Part shown: piece after piece, positions 24,476-34,408 of the stretch
Position numbering within the stretch: position 1 is the stretch's first letter
Layout: each line of letters begins with the position of its first letter
Source of the DNA: Atopobium sp. oral taxon 810 str. F0209
Lineage (GTDB): Bacteria > Actinomycetota > Coriobacteriia > Coriobacteriales > Atopobiaceae
Direction of reading: 5' to 3'
Assembly (NCBI RefSeq): GCF_000466405.1
Contig: NZ_KE952940.1
Span: forward strand, 1-35,878
Length of the DNA stretch: 35,878 nucleotides
The notes under the pieces: model-generated
What the model was told of the DNA's origin: nothing
The model's database searches: none
What the model saw: only the letters and a program-made list of their open reading frames with translations
Made by a program: the position numbers and the translations under genes

Positions 24476-24636
24476 TACTTGCTCCTCTGTTCAAAATTTT
24501 GCTCGCACTTGAAGTATACCCACCCCACCGAACACCAAAGGAGGAACATAAGGACCTTGCTACCCCCCCATGACACTACTTTTTGCACAACCAATCCAAT
24601 TTGAATACAGGAAAATCGATGAAAATCTCTCTAAAG

Positions 24637-25059
24637 CTAATCTACAAAATAACTTGCACAGTTCAAAGGCGTTTCATATACATCCACTTGGCTTATAGGC
24701 AGACAGCGTTTGCCAAAAAGCTCAGCAAAATTTTTGGCTAAATTTTCTGCAGTTGTTCGATAGGGCAATATCTTGAGCTTAAAACCCTCGTTGCGCAAAG
24801 CGTCAATGGTGGTCTGCTTGAGCGTACCCTCCTCAACCAAAAACATATGGTCAAACGCAGCAACCTCTTCGCGCACAACACGCTTAAACTCACCAAAATC
24901 AAGCACCATATCGCGCTCTGTTCCCTCAGCGCCAAGCTGGTTTTGCTTGATATACACAACGACACGCCAGCGATGACCGTGGAGGTTTTCACATTTGCCG
25001 TGATAGTCAGCCAAGAAATGTGCGCTATCAAAGCACGCTTCCGTCTTGAGTCCAAACAT
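24637..25059 (-). CDS. queD: 6-carboxy-5,6,7,8-tetrahydropterin synthase QueD-like
   Basis: Converts dihydroneopterin triphosphate to 6-carboxytetrahydropterin in queuosine synthesis. It has the zinc His in SAHF, the catalytic Cys and zinc pair in CENLHGH, FDHMFL and YETP, as in active QueD proteins. The 140-residue size is right. ATG 25057-25059 is 6 nt after GAGGAG, whereas the GTG just before it is too close. Its SD lies in the last codons of the rfbC-rfbD gene, so it belongs to that transcript. No queC or queE is in the window. Confidence 0.88.
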   Translation of the reverse strand: MFGLKTEACFDSAHFLADYHGKCENLHGHRWRVVVYIKQNQLGAEGTERDMVLDFGEFKRVVREEVAAFDHMFLVEEGTLKQTTIDALRNEGFKLKILPYRTTAENLAKNFAELFGKRCLPISQVDVYETPLNCASYFVD

Positions 25060-25062
25060 CAC

Positions 25063-26547
25063 TTACTCCTCATTAGCCTTCTTAGCCTCAATATAGGCTT
25101 TGAGCGATTGTTCCCAATTCGCAGGAACAAAACCTGTGGCTGAGAGTTTATTCAGCGCAAGGGTGCTGTAATGTGGACGAGGAGAGATGGGACTTGTAGC
25201 AGCGGCAAAATAATCTGCTGTAGAAACTGGCTTGACCGCATCGCCATTACCCTCGGTCAAATCAAAAATGCGCGCAGCAATATCAGCCCAACTGGCACTT
25301 GCACCACTACCAGTAAGATTGTAGGTACCAAATTCAGCATGTGGCGCACGGTCATCTAGTGCCGTATCACCCTCACGATATCCCAACAGCCACAAAATGC
25401 CCGCAGCCATATCTTCCGTAAAGGTCAGGCGACCAATTTGGTCGTTAACCACGCTTACCTGAGAAAGCCCGCCTGTTGCAACGCGATGCGAAAGATCCAT
25501 CATTGTACGAACAAAATTTTTGCCATCACCAATAACCCAACTGGAGCGCACAATAAAATGGCGATGGAGCTGCGCTACTAGTGCATCTGCTGCAGCCTTG
25601 GTTTGTCCATATACGCCTAAAGGAGCAAACTCTTCGCTTTCGTTATGGCTTTCTTGAGTACCATCAAAAACATAATCACTACTCACATGTACAAGCGTGA
25701 GATGATGCTCAGCAGCCGTACGGCAAAGTTTGGTGACACCCTCGACATTAATTTTCCAAGCAGCCCTACGACCTTCAGTGGTCTCTGCCTTGTCCACCGC
25801 CGTAAAAGCAGCCGCATTAATTATGGTGCCAAAAGTATCCCAAGCGATACTTTTATAGGCTGAGGGGTCACACATATCAAAACTATCGATATCGTGAAAC
25901 TCCCAGCCCTCAAGCCCACGCCGCGCAACTTCTGCTTGGAGTGCACGTCCTAGCTGACCATGGCTACCCACTACAAATGTTTTGCGAGGGCCCATGGGCA
26001 AGGCATCCGCAAGGAAAGGATGATGCAAGTCTGCCTCGGAGCGTATCGATTCCTCCAAAGGGATGGGCCAATTGATATTGAGTTGTGGATCAGCCAAATT
26101 TACAAACGTATAGTTTTTCTTTTGCTCAGCAGACCAATGCGCATTAACGAGGTAGGTATAGATGGTACCGTCCTCAAGCGCCTGATACGCATTGCCTACG
26201 CCACGTGGCACGTAAATAGCCCGCGTTGAATCTAGCTCACAGCAAAAAACCTGACCGTAGCTAGCGCCAGGACGCAAATCTACCCAAGCACCAAAAATCT
26301 TGCCTGCTGCAACAGAAATCAATTTATCCCAAGGCTCAGCATGAATGCCACGAGTAGCACCACGAGACTCGTTATAAGAAATATTGTTTTGGACAGGACC
26401 AAAGTCAGGAAGTCCCAGCTTCAGCATCTTGGCACGCTGCCAGTTTTCCTTGAACCAACCGCGGTTATCGCCGTGCACAGTTAGGTCAAAAACAATAACA
26501 CCCGGTATGCTTGTCTCGTGTGCCGCGAGTTGCTTTCCAAAATCCAC
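25063..26547 (-). CDS. Fused dTDP-4-dehydrorhamnose 3,5-epimerase and reductase (RmlC-RmlD)
   Basis: One 494-residue protein does the last two steps to dTDP-L-rhamnose. Residues about 10-185 are the cupin epimerase RmlC (DNRGWFKENW, the catalytic His in ATRGIHAEPWD, then YVPRGVGNAYQ). Residues about 190-490 are the SDR reductase RmlD (FVVGSHGQLGRAL, INAAAFTAVDKAE, VSSDYVFDG, and the YGQTK active-site pair). Such fusions are common in actinobacteria. The start is GTG 26545-26547 after GGGAG. It follows rfbB by 22 nt. Confidence 0.95.
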   Translation of the reverse strand: MDFGKQLAAHETSIPGVIVFDLTVHGDNRGWFKENWQRAKMLKLGLPDFGPVQNNISYNESRGATRGIHAEPWDKLISVAAGKIFGAWVDLRPGASYGQVFCCELDSTRAIYVPRGVGNAYQALEDGTIYTYLVNAHWSAEQKKNYTFVNLADPQLNINWPIPLEESIRSEADLHHPFLADALPMGPRKTFVVGSHGQLGRALQAEVARRGLEGWEFHDIDSFDMCDPSAYKSIAWDTFGTIINAAAFTAVDKAETTEGRRAAWKINVEGVTKLCRTAAEHHLTLVHVSSDYVFDGTQESHNESEEFAPLGVYGQTKAAADALVAQLHRHFIVRSSWVIGDGKNFVRTMMDLSHRVATGGLSQVSVVNDQIGRLTFTEDMAAGILWLLGYREGDTALDDRAPHAEFGTYNLTGSGASASWADIAARIFDLTEGNGDAVKPVSTADYFAAATSPISPRPHYSTLALNKLSATGFVPANWEQSLKAYIEAKKANEE

Positions 26548-26569
26548 TGAAGCTCCCTCGAATTTTTAC

Positions 26570-27607
<1,038 letters not shown>

Positions 27608-27676
27608 CTACCAGAGCGGTACTGCTTTCTCATTCAAAATAAACAAGCAAAACCCGCTTGAAATGATTATCAAATC

Positions 27677-28579
27677 CTATTCGAAGCGACTATCCTTGCG
27701 AATCTTGCCATCAAGCAGATGGCGCAGGTGCTCACCATAGGGACTTTTACCGTAAGCCTCGGCTGCTTGTCTGAGCGCATCCTTATCAATCCAGCCATTT
27801 TGATACGCAATGTCTTCGGGTACCGAAACCATAATGGACTGCGAGCTTTCGATAGTACGAACAAAGTTAGAGGCATCAAAGAGGCTGTCCATGGTGCCAG
27901 TATCCAACCATGCATAACCACGACCCAGCGTTACTACATCAAGATCGCCGTCCTGCAAATACATCTCATTGAGTGAGGTAATCTCCAGCTCACCACGGGC
28001 AGAAGGCTTAACCTGACGAGCCAACTCGGTCACGCGGTTATCATAAAAATACAGACCAGTCACAGCATAATTGCTTTTGGGGTTGGTAGGTTTTTCTTCG
28101 ATGGAAACTGCCTTGCCATCCTCACCAAATTCCACCACACCAAAGCGCTCGGGATCATCAACGTAATAACCAAAGACCGTCGCTCCCCCATCACGCTCAG
28201 CTGCCTCGACAGCATGACGCAAATGACGCGAAAGACCATTGCCATAAAAAATATTGTCGCCCAAGACGAGCGCACAAGAATCTCCTGCAATAAATTCCTC
28301 TCCAATGATGAAAGCTTGAGCTAGCCCATCAGGACTAGGTTGAACAGCATAGCTAAGTGAGATGCCAAACTGACTACCATCACCAAGTAGTTGCTCAAAA
28401 CGAGGAGTATCTGTAGGGGTAGAAATCACCAAGATGTCGCGAATACCAGCCAACATTAACGTAGACAACGGATAGTAAATCATCGGCTTGTCATACACAG
28501 GCAAAAGCTGCTTGGACGTGACCATGGTCAAGGGGTAGAGGCGCGTTCCCGAGCCGCCCGCAAGAATAATGCCTTTCAC
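27677..28579 (-). CDS. rfbA: Glucose-1-phosphate thymidylyltransferase
   Basis: First step of dTDP-rhamnose synthesis: joins glucose-1-phosphate and dTTP. It has the nucleotide-binding signature [14 protein letters not shown] at the start, then [26 protein letters not shown] and [21 protein letters not shown] chose GTG 28577-28579 because AGGAGG is 6 nt upstream (300 residues). The TTG two codons earlier touches the SD. With rfbB and rfbC-rfbD it supplies rhamnose for a cell-surface polysaccharide; the glycosyltransferases lie elsewhere. Confidence 0.97.
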   Translation of the reverse strand: MKGIILAGGSGTRLYPLTMVTSKQLLPVYDKPMIYYPLSTLMLAGIRDILVISTPTDTPRFEQLLGDGSQFGISLSYAVQPSPDGLAQAFIIGEEFIAGDSCALVLGDNIFYGNGLSRHLRHAVEAAERDGGATVFGYYVDDPERFGVVEFGEDGKAVSIEEKPTNPKSNYAVTGLYFYDNRVTELARQVKPSARGELEITSLNEMYLQDGDLDVVTLGRGYAWLDTGTMDSLFDASNFVRTIESSQSIMVSVPEDIAYQNGWIDKDALRQAAEAYGKSPYGEHLRHLLDGKIRKDSRFE

Positions 28580-28610
28580 AAACAACCTCCTGTATAGGGA
28601 CTCTCACAGA

Positions 28611-28639
28611 TATATAAAGAGTAACGCAAGCAGAACCAA
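28611..28639 (-). promoter_or_regulatory. Probable promoter of the rfb operon
   Basis: On the minus strand TTGGTT (28634-28639) and TATATA (28611-28616) are 17 nt apart, between the uvrD/pcrA stop and rfbA. Spacing is ideal and the -35 is half-consensus. Confidence 0.5.
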
Positions 28640-28653
28640 AGAGTCGTTTGCTC

Positions 28654-31173
28654 CTAAACAATCTTGACTATCGGCGCAAATCCCTTAAGCAAGCGTTTGG
28701 TAGTGCCAAGACTTTCGAAATAGACCGTCAAGGTGTCCTTGTCTATTGCACACACGATTCCCGTCTTGAAAGTCTTGTGCGACACTCGGTCACCCACCGC
28801 AAAGCTTTCATTTGCCTTTGCAGCATCGCGACGAATGAGTTGTGCGTTAGAGCCAATCTCACGAGAACCACCTGTTGAGCGCGTGCGCGAGCCAAAGACC
28901 TGACCACCATAAACCTCGCTACCGCGACCACTACCATAGGTACCATGTCGATCGCCACGTTTTTCCCAACCGACTCCACGATACCCCGAAGAGCCGAGCC
29001 CTATAGCCTGAATATCGTCCTCAGGGATTTCTGCCAAAAAGCGGCTAGGCGCATTTGCCGAAGTAGAGCCAAACATTCTGCGTATTGCTGCATAGCTAAG
29101 ATAAAGCCTACGCTCTGCTCGGGTAATGGCCACATAGGCAAGACGGCGTTCTTCCTCAAAGGAATCTGGCTCGCCTTCCTTTGCACGATGAGGAAAAAGC
29201 CCCTCTTCCATACCCGCAACAAAAACAACAGGAAACTCCAAGCCCTTTGCAGAATGAATAGTCATGAGCGTTACAGCACTACTCGATCCAGCTAGGCTAT
29301 CAAGATCCGAACGTAGAGCCAGCCATTCCATGAAGGCAGGAAGCTTTTTGGCAGCAACGCTAGCCGCATTTTCTGCTGCTACACTGGGCGCTGCAGAAGC
29401 TTCATCCCCGGCAGCGGCCACGGCAAGTTGAGCTAAGCTCTCAAGCGTTGCTGCAACATCATCATGCGACTCATCAAACTCGGCAGCCACACCAAAAAAC
29501 TCTCGAATGTTGTCAATGCGACCATCGGCTTCAACGGAATGCTCTGCCTCAAGAGCACGTATAAGACCCGTTTTGTCAACAATTGCCTCAACCACATCTG
29601 ACAAGTCACCCTGCAGATGACGACCTGCTTCTATAGCTGCGGTAAACTCCCCCAAGCCTGCACGTACCTTAGGACTAAAAAGACCTGTTTCTGCCACACA
29701 AGCTTGAGCAGCTGCAAAAAACGTCAAATTATTTTCTGTGGCATAACTGCGGATTTTGCCAATGGAAGTTGTACCAATGCCTCGACGGGGCGTGTTGATA
29801 ATACGTAATGCCGATACGTCATCGTCAGGATTGACCACGAGCTTGAGATAAGCCATTACATCGCGAATCTCTGCCCGATCAAAGAATCGCGTACCGCCCA
29901 CGATTTTGTAAGGCACTCCCGCACGCAGTAACATATCTTCGAGTACACGCGACTGAGAATTAGTACGATAAAAGACCGCAATATCATCATAGCTGGTACC
30001 CGTGTCATGAATTTTTTCGATCTCCGAGCCAATCCAACGACCTTCATCGCGTTCATCATCCGCTTGATACAGACGAATCTTGTCTCCATCGCTGCGATCA
30101 GTAAAAAGACGTTTAGCCTTGCGTCGGGAATTGTTACTAACCACCGCATTTGCTGCAGACAAAATATGATGGGTTGAGCGATAGTTTTGCTCGAGCTTAA
30201 CTACCCGCGCATCGGGATAGTCCTGCTCAAAAGCAAGAATATTTTTTATATCGGCGCCACGCCAGCTATAAATTGACTGGTCATCATCGCCAACCACCAT
30301 TAAATTGCGATACTTTGCTGCCAATAAATTGGTAATTGAATACTGAACATGGTTGGTGTCCTGATACTCATCCACACTAATTTGACGGAACCGCTCTTGA
30401 TATTTGTCCAATACTTCGGGATGTTTTGCCAACAGCTCGTATGCCTTGATAAGCAAATCATCAAAATCCATAGCGTTTGCGCGTGCCAAGCGAAGCTGCA
30501 ACTCTCGATATACACGAGCCGCTTTGAGGCTAAGCGGATTATGATCTCCTGCGGCTTCACCTGCCATATCCTCAGGTGTTTTCATTGCATTTTTTGCCTG
30601 AGAAATACGCGAACGAATAGCCTGTAGGGGAAACTGCTTGGGGTCAATATCCAGCTCATCCATGATGGTCTTGACAAGACGCTTTGAGTCATCGTCATCA
30701 TAGATAGTGAAATTTGGACGATATCCCAACAGCTCACCATCCTCGCGCAGCATACGAACACACATCGCATGGAAGGTACACACCCACATACCACGCGTAC
30801 CCCCAGGAAGCAACACGTCCAGACGCTCGCGCATCTCGGCGGCTGCTTTATTGGTAAAGGTGATTGCTAACACCTGCCAAGGACGCACACCTTCATCAGA
30901 AATCATATGTGCAATGCGGTAAGTCAACACACGCGTCTTGCCTGAACCAGCGCCTGCCAATACCAGCAAGGGTCCGCATGTACACAGCGCAGCTTCGCGC
31001 TGAGCAGCATTAAGACTATCGATATCAACAGCACTCTCTATATGGGGAAGAGGTGTTTTATCAGATGTACCAACAGCTGGTTGAGATTGTTTTTTTAGGG
31101 CAGGCGCAGAGGCGCTCTGTACCTCGGAGAAGGTAGGCTGAGACTTCATAAACTCATCGAAAGACAGCGGCAA
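28654..31173 (-). CDS. pcrA: ATP-dependent DNA helicase PcrA/UvrD
   Basis: A superfamily 1A 3'-5' helicase of repair and plasmid replication, 839 residues. About 50 variable N-terminal residues precede LNAAQREA (Q motif). Then come the Walker A AGAGSGKT (73-80), ITFTNKAAAEM, the Walker B VDEYQDTN, GDDDQSIYSWRGA, LEQNYRS, TIHSAKGLEFPVVF and AITRAERRLYL. The end (RVSHKTFKTGIVCAIDKDTLTV) is the Tudor-like domain of PcrA that contacts RNA polymerase in relatives. An Ala-rich insert lies near residues 595-625. The start is TTG 31171-31173 with GGAG 6 nt upstream; the exact start is less sure. Confidence 0.94.
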   Translation of the reverse strand: MPLSFDEFMKSQPTFSEVQSASAPALKKQSQPAVGTSDKTPLPHIESAVDIDSLNAAQREAALCTCGPLLVLAGAGSGKTRVLTYRIAHMISDEGVRPWQVLAITFTNKAAAEMRERLDVLLPGGTRGMWVCTFHAMCVRMLREDGELLGYRPNFTIYDDDDSKRLVKTIMDELDIDPKQFPLQAIRSRISQAKNAMKTPEDMAGEAAGDHNPLSLKAARVYRELQLRLARANAMDFDDLLIKAYELLAKHPEVLDKYQERFRQISVDEYQDTNHVQYSITNLLAAKYRNLMVVGDDDQSIYSWRGADIKNILAFEQDYPDARVVKLEQNYRSTHHILSAANAVVSNNSRRKAKRLFTDRSDGDKIRLYQADDERDEGRWIGSEIEKIHDTGTSYDDIAVFYRTNSQSRVLEDMLLRAGVPYKIVGGTRFFDRAEIRDVMAYLKLVVNPDDDVSALRIINTPRRGIGTTSIGKIRSYATENNLTFFAAAQACVAETGLFSPKVRAGLGEFTAAIEAGRHLQGDLSDVVEAIVDKTGLIRALEAEHSVEADGRIDNIREFFGVAAEFDESHDDVAATLESLAQLAVAAAGDEASAAPSVAAENAASVAAKKLPAFMEWLALRSDLDSLAGSSSAVTLMTIHSAKGLEFPVVFVAGMEEGLFPHRAKEGEPDSFEEERRLAYVAITRAERRLYLSYAAIRRMFGSTSANAPSRFLAEIPEDDIQAIGLGSSGYRGVGWEKRGDRHGTYGSGRGSEVYGGQVFGSRTRSTGGSREIGSNAQLIRRDAAKANESFAVGDRVSHKTFKTGIVCAIDKDTLTVYFESLGTTKRLLKGFAPIVKIV

Positions 31174-31367
31174 GGGAAACTCCGTTCATCGTTTGGGAAC
31201 TAACAGTCTACCCCCTGTACCGGACCTCAAAAAGACATTACTAATCTGTCTCTTATATGTTCATCAATTTTCGACTTGTTTAACTCTGCTGCATGAGTCT
31301 TAACTAATGTGGGAACATTCAAGTCGTTCAAGCGTGCTCACCACGAGCAGCAGACATTGGGGAATGT

Positions 31368-32090
31368 ATGATTAATTTTGTCACTGAAGAGTCTTTCTGG
31401 GAGCTTTTTCCCGAGGCAACTATCGGCGTTTTGACAGTAGATGGCATCAAGCCAACCAACCAAATTGATCCCGAGCTTGTCGCCCGTGCTCAGAAAGAGC
31501 TTAAACGCGCCAATATCGTTGCGCGCAAATGGGTACCCAACAACACGATCAGCAAAAACGAAGTCCCCGCTGTATGGCGCGAGGCATACCGCAAATTCAA
31601 GACCAAGCACGGCGCCCGCTGCTCAGTCGAAAACCTACTTAAGCGCGTCCTTAAAGACAATCCTGTTGGTTCCATCAACCCCGCAGTTGATGTATCCAAT
31701 GCAGTTTCTCTGACCTATGCCTTCCCCATGGGCGTTGAGAATATCGATGCCTTTGTGGGTACCTTCCGCCTTGCCGTAAGCGAAGGTGGAGACGACTATC
31801 TTGCTGTTGGTGAAGATACTCCTGACCCCACCCTACCTGGTGAGCTTGCATACCTAGATGATGCTGGAGCTATTTGTCGTTGTTGGAACTGGCGCGACTG
31901 CCAGCGTACTGAAGCTACGGACAATACTCCCCACTGTGCCTTTATCATGGAGTGCATCGAGCCAAACCGCGTGAATGATCTGCATGCTGCCATCGATCAG
32001 ATGGAGGTCTTTACGACCGAAATTCTTGGTGCTCATACCACTAACAAAGATTATCTGACGATTGATCATCGTGAGACCCCGCTTATCTAA
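31368..32090 (+). CDS. Stand-alone B3/B4 tRNA-synthetase-like domain protein
   Basis: A 240-residue protein related to the B3/B4 domain of the phenylalanyl-tRNA synthetase beta chain, where it edits mischarged tRNA. Markers are SVENLLKRVLKDNPVGSINP, VDVSNAVSLTYAFPMG, DDYLAVGE and GAICRCWNWRDCQRTE. Free-standing copies are widespread, with function unproved, though trans-editing has been proposed for such domains. GGGGA lies just before the ATG at 31368. It is transcribed alone, divergent from pcrA across 194 bp without a gene or a clear promoter, and ends in a strong terminator. Confidence 0.85.
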   Translation: MINFVTEESFWELFPEATIGVLTVDGIKPTNQIDPELVARAQKELKRANIVARKWVPNNTISKNEVPAVWREAYRKFKTKHGARCSVENLLKRVLKDNPVGSINPAVDVSNAVSLTYAFPMGVENIDAFVGTFRLAVSEGGDDYLAVGEDTPDPTLPGELAYLDDAGAICRCWNWRDCQRTEATDNTPHCAFIMECIEPNRVNDLHAAIDQMEVFTTEILGAHTTNKDYLTIDHRETPLI

Positions 32091-32120
32091 GCGGCGGCTC
32101 ATCCACCTATAACGCACATC

Positions 32121-32155
32121 GCACCTAGGACAGCAATGTGTCCCAGGTGCTTTTT
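32121..32155 (+). terminator. Intrinsic terminator of the B3/B4 gene
   Basis: GCACCTAGGACA (32121-32132) and TGTCCCAGGTGC (32139-32150) form a 12-bp stem with one A-C mismatch and a 6-nt loop. T5 follows directly. It stops forward transcription just before the convergent permease gene, which ends at 32157. Confidence 0.93.
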
Positions 32156-32156
32156 C

Positions 32157-32873
32157 TTACAAATCCCTTTTTGCGTAAAGTCTCTGCGAGAGTTTTAGCG
32201 AAGCAAAGTAGAGCAAACCCACAAGTAACGCCGCAGCAACTAAACTCCACCCCATTCCTAGCTGCACATACAACTTTGACAGCGTTTCTACTGCTAACAA
32301 AAAGCCTTGCTTCACAGCGTTAAAAGTCATCAACAAGGGAAGTAGCGCGGGTAGTGTCAAAACAAACCAACCACGTTGAGCTCCCCACCAAAACAAAACA
32401 GGCATTTGAAACGAAAGTAGCACAAGCAGCATCAAGGCAGTAGCTACTAGTACAGGTCCAACCTCTGCCATGTTTTCCAAAGCATCAATGTCGAATTGTT
32501 GTATTGCAAGTACCAACAAACCATTTAGTAGCACACAAACTACAGTTACCGTAATAATTGCCGCAAACACAAAAGCATAACGTCCTGTTACCACTTGAGC
32601 TCGCGTCAGAGGCAGAGCGTCACGCGCCTGCTGCCAACTATTTGCCTCATCATCTCGGAAGGCACCCGTTAGCAAGATATAAACCACCATAAAGCAAATT
32701 GTGAGCGAAATCTGTATCTGCAAGTTTGTTATCGTGACTTGAGCAATATCTACGTCGTCTCCTCCAAAGACTGCACCCGCCCCTACGATAATGATTACAG
32801 CCGCAAATGCCAGAAGATACTGCGGGAGTTTACGCAAAAACTGGCACCAATCTGCATAAAGAACTGCAAGCAT
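32157..32873 (-). CDS. ABC-2 type transporter permease
   Basis: A 238-residue membrane protein with six hydrophobic segments (about 18-36, 57-72, 98-124, 138-163, 168-186, 208-228). Between segments 2 and 3 is the cytosolic stretch DDEANSWQQARDALPLTRAQVV, typical of ABC-2 permeases of the YtrC/YhcI type. It starts directly after the ATPase stop codon. With the ATPase it probably exports or removes an envelope-active compound; the substrate is not evident. Confidence 0.87.
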   Translation of the reverse strand: MLAVLYADWCQFLRKLPQYLLAFAAVIIIVGAGAVFGGDDVDIAQVTITNLQIQISLTICFMVVYILLTGAFRDDEANSWQQARDALPLTRAQVVTGRYAFVFAAIITVTVVCVLLNGLLVLAIQQFDIDALENMAEVGPVLVATALMLLVLLSFQMPVLFWWGAQRGWFVLTLPALLPLLMTFNAVKQGFLLAVETLSKLYVQLGMGWSLVAAALLVGLLYFASLKLSQRLYAKRDL

Positions 32874-33905
32874 TTATCTCAGCTCTCCCTTCGCAACGAG
32901 GGTCATGGTCTCGTCGATTGTCGCCTTGTCGATGGCAAAATTTGGGAAGTTACGCTCAAACTGAGCACGGTTGGGAACAAGCACGTCCCAAGAGAAGTCA
33001 CGCTTTACTATACGGATTTGACCGGCAGGAATATAACCACTTGCTAGCAGATGCTCCAGCTCCTCGCCACGCAAATGAGCCACACCCATTTCGTCATAAA
33101 TGCGGTCACAATCACTTGCAAATGCAATTTTGCCCTCTTCAAGCATCACGATATAGTCTGCGATATGCTCAAGATCGCTGGTAATATGGCTAGAAATGAG
33201 AATTGATTTCGTGCCGTCCCCCATGCACTCGCGCAAAATATCGAGCACTTCATCGCGCACAATAGGATCAAGACCTGCCGTAGGTTCGTCCATTACCAGC
33301 AAATCTGCGCCGCAGGCAAGCACGCAAGCCAGCTGCAATTTCATACCCATACCACGAGAAAGCTCTCCCACCTTTTTGCGGGCAGCATATGAACGATGTG
33401 GCTTTGGATTTGACTTTAGCAAACCCATACGCTCAAGCAGATTCTCTAGCAACTGATAGTCAAGCTTTGGATATGCCAAGCTATACATAGTTGCAACCTG
33501 TGCCACACTCATTTGCAACGGATACGCGCAGACCGAACTCACATAACCTATGCGCGCTTTGAGAGCGGTGAGCTCCGTACCAGAGAGATTGTCTCGCGTT
33601 TTGCCAAAGAGCTCAACTGATCCAGAATCAGATTTCACGCAACCGAGCGCAATTTTCATAAGCGTAGTTTTACCTGCACCGTTACGCCCCACCAAACCCA
33701 CAATTGATCCTCGAGGCACATCAAGAGATACCGACTGAAGGGCAAACTCACCATAACTTTTGCCAATCCCGCGCAATCTCAGATCGCAGATCTCCCCTGA
33801 CAAGTCAAGACTACCAAGGGGCAGTTTGTTATCCATATCCAAAGACTTCTTTGCAAAATGCGCAGCACTCTGAGCGCCTGTACCCACATATGCTTTCATG
33901 CTCAT
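32874..33905 (-). CDS. ABC transporter ATP-binding protein
   Basis: A 343-residue ATPase with Walker A GLVGRNGAGKTT (70-81), a signature reading LSRGMGMKLQLA instead of LSGGQ, Walker B LLVMDEPTAGLD and the switch His in ISSHI. The LSRGM form is common in ABC-2 systems controlled by YtrA-type GntR repressors. A 40-residue tail precedes the ABC fold. Its ATG overlaps the repressor stop (ATGA at 33902-33905), with GAGGAG 5 nt upstream. The C-terminal 80 residues are an accessory domain. Confidence 0.94.
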   Translation of the reverse strand: MSMKAYVGTGAQSAAHFAKKSLDMDNKLPLGSLDLSGEICDLRLRGIGKSYGEFALQSVSLDVPRGSIVGLVGRNGAGKTTLMKIALGCVKSDSGSVELFGKTRDNLSGTELTALKARIGYVSSVCAYPLQMSVAQVATMYSLAYPKLDYQLLENLLERMGLLKSNPKPHRSYAARKKVGELSRGMGMKLQLACVLACGADLLVMDEPTAGLDPIVRDEVLDILRECMGDGTKSILISSHITSDLEHIADYIVMLEEGKIAFASDCDRIYDEMGVAHLRGEELEHLLASGYIPAGQIRIVKRDFSWDVLVPNRAQFERNFPNFAIDKATIDETMTLVAKGELR

Positions 33906-34279
33906 TGCTCCTCCTCGAGAACCAAGTCAAGCATTTCGTGTAGTTGTTGAGAATCAATCGAAGCAGTTCGCGCCGCATTGGCCGCTTGCGCAAGCGCTGC
34001 TTCCACCCGCCTGAGTTGCTCTTCTCGCAGCAGCCCTGGATCGATACCTGCTACAAAGCAACCTTTACCAGGGACAGTTTCCAAAATGCCTTGGGTCTCA
34101 AGCTCTGCATATGCACGTTTGGTTGTAATAGCACTAATGCGTAGGCTCGTCGCAAGACTCCGAATGGATGGGAGCTGCTCACCGGGAGTAAGCTCACCTG
34201 CCAGAACAGCCGCCCTCAACTGATCTGCAATCTGCTCATAGATGGGTTTGCCAGAGGAGTTAGAAATCACAATCTCCAC
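33902..34279 (-). CDS. GntR family regulator, YtrA subfamily
   Basis: A 125-residue repressor. The winged helix-turn-helix (KPIYEQIADQLRAAVLAGELTPGEQLPSIRSLATSLRIS, split by eye at the recognition helix) is followed by a short helical dimerisation tail, as in YtrA-type regulators. I chose GTG 34277-34279 with GGAGAGG upstream. The longer reading to 34351 would run through the promoter and operator. It controls the ABC pair it overlaps and, most likely, itself. Confidence 0.92.
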   Translation of the reverse strand: MEIVISNSSGKPIYEQIADQLRAAVLAGELTPGEQLPSIRSLATSLRISAITTKRAYAELETQGILETVPGKGCFVAGIDPGLLREEQLRRVEAALAQAANAARTASIDSQQLHEMLDLVLEEEQ

Positions 34280-34315
34280 GCTAGTTTCCCTCTCCTTTTC
34301 TTCTGTTAATTGCGT

Positions 34316-34348
34316 ACATACTGTATATACCTTATATATACAGTATGT
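34316..34348. promoter_or_regulatory. Operator dyad of the GntR/ABC operon
   Basis: A perfect inverted repeat with 14-bp arms: ACATACTGTATATA (34316-34329) and its complement TATATACAGTATGT (34335-34348) around CCTTA. It covers the spacer and -10 of the operon promoter, so binding of the GntR protein should block RNA polymerase. The length and symmetry leave little doubt that it is a regulatory site. Confidence 0.9.
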
Positions 34349-34351
34349 CAA
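34324..34351 (-). promoter_or_regulatory. Promoter of the GntR/ABC operon
   Basis: On the minus strand a consensus -35 TTGACA (34346-34351) is followed after 16 nt by TATATA (34324-34329); TATACA with an 18-nt spacer is an alternative. It lies inside the operator dyad and about 45 nt before the GTG start. Confidence 0.85.
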
Positions 34352-34352
34352 G

Positions 34353-34384
34353 AAAAATCCGCCTAGGATTCTCCCTAAGCGGAT
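34353..34384 (-). terminator. Intrinsic terminator of fprA
   Basis: On the minus strand ATCCGCTTAGG (34374-34384) pairs with CCTAGGCGGAT (34357-34367; one G-U) around GAGAAT, and a T5 run follows. It lies 25 nt past the fprA stop and directly before the -35 of the GntR promoter, which insulates the two units. Confidence 0.92.
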
Positions 34385-34408
34385 GAATGGTGCGTAAGTT
34401 ACGGTGAA

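Noticed and set aside
34280-34351. 24-residue extension of the GntR regulator
   Set aside because: It would translate through the operator, the -10 and part of the -35.
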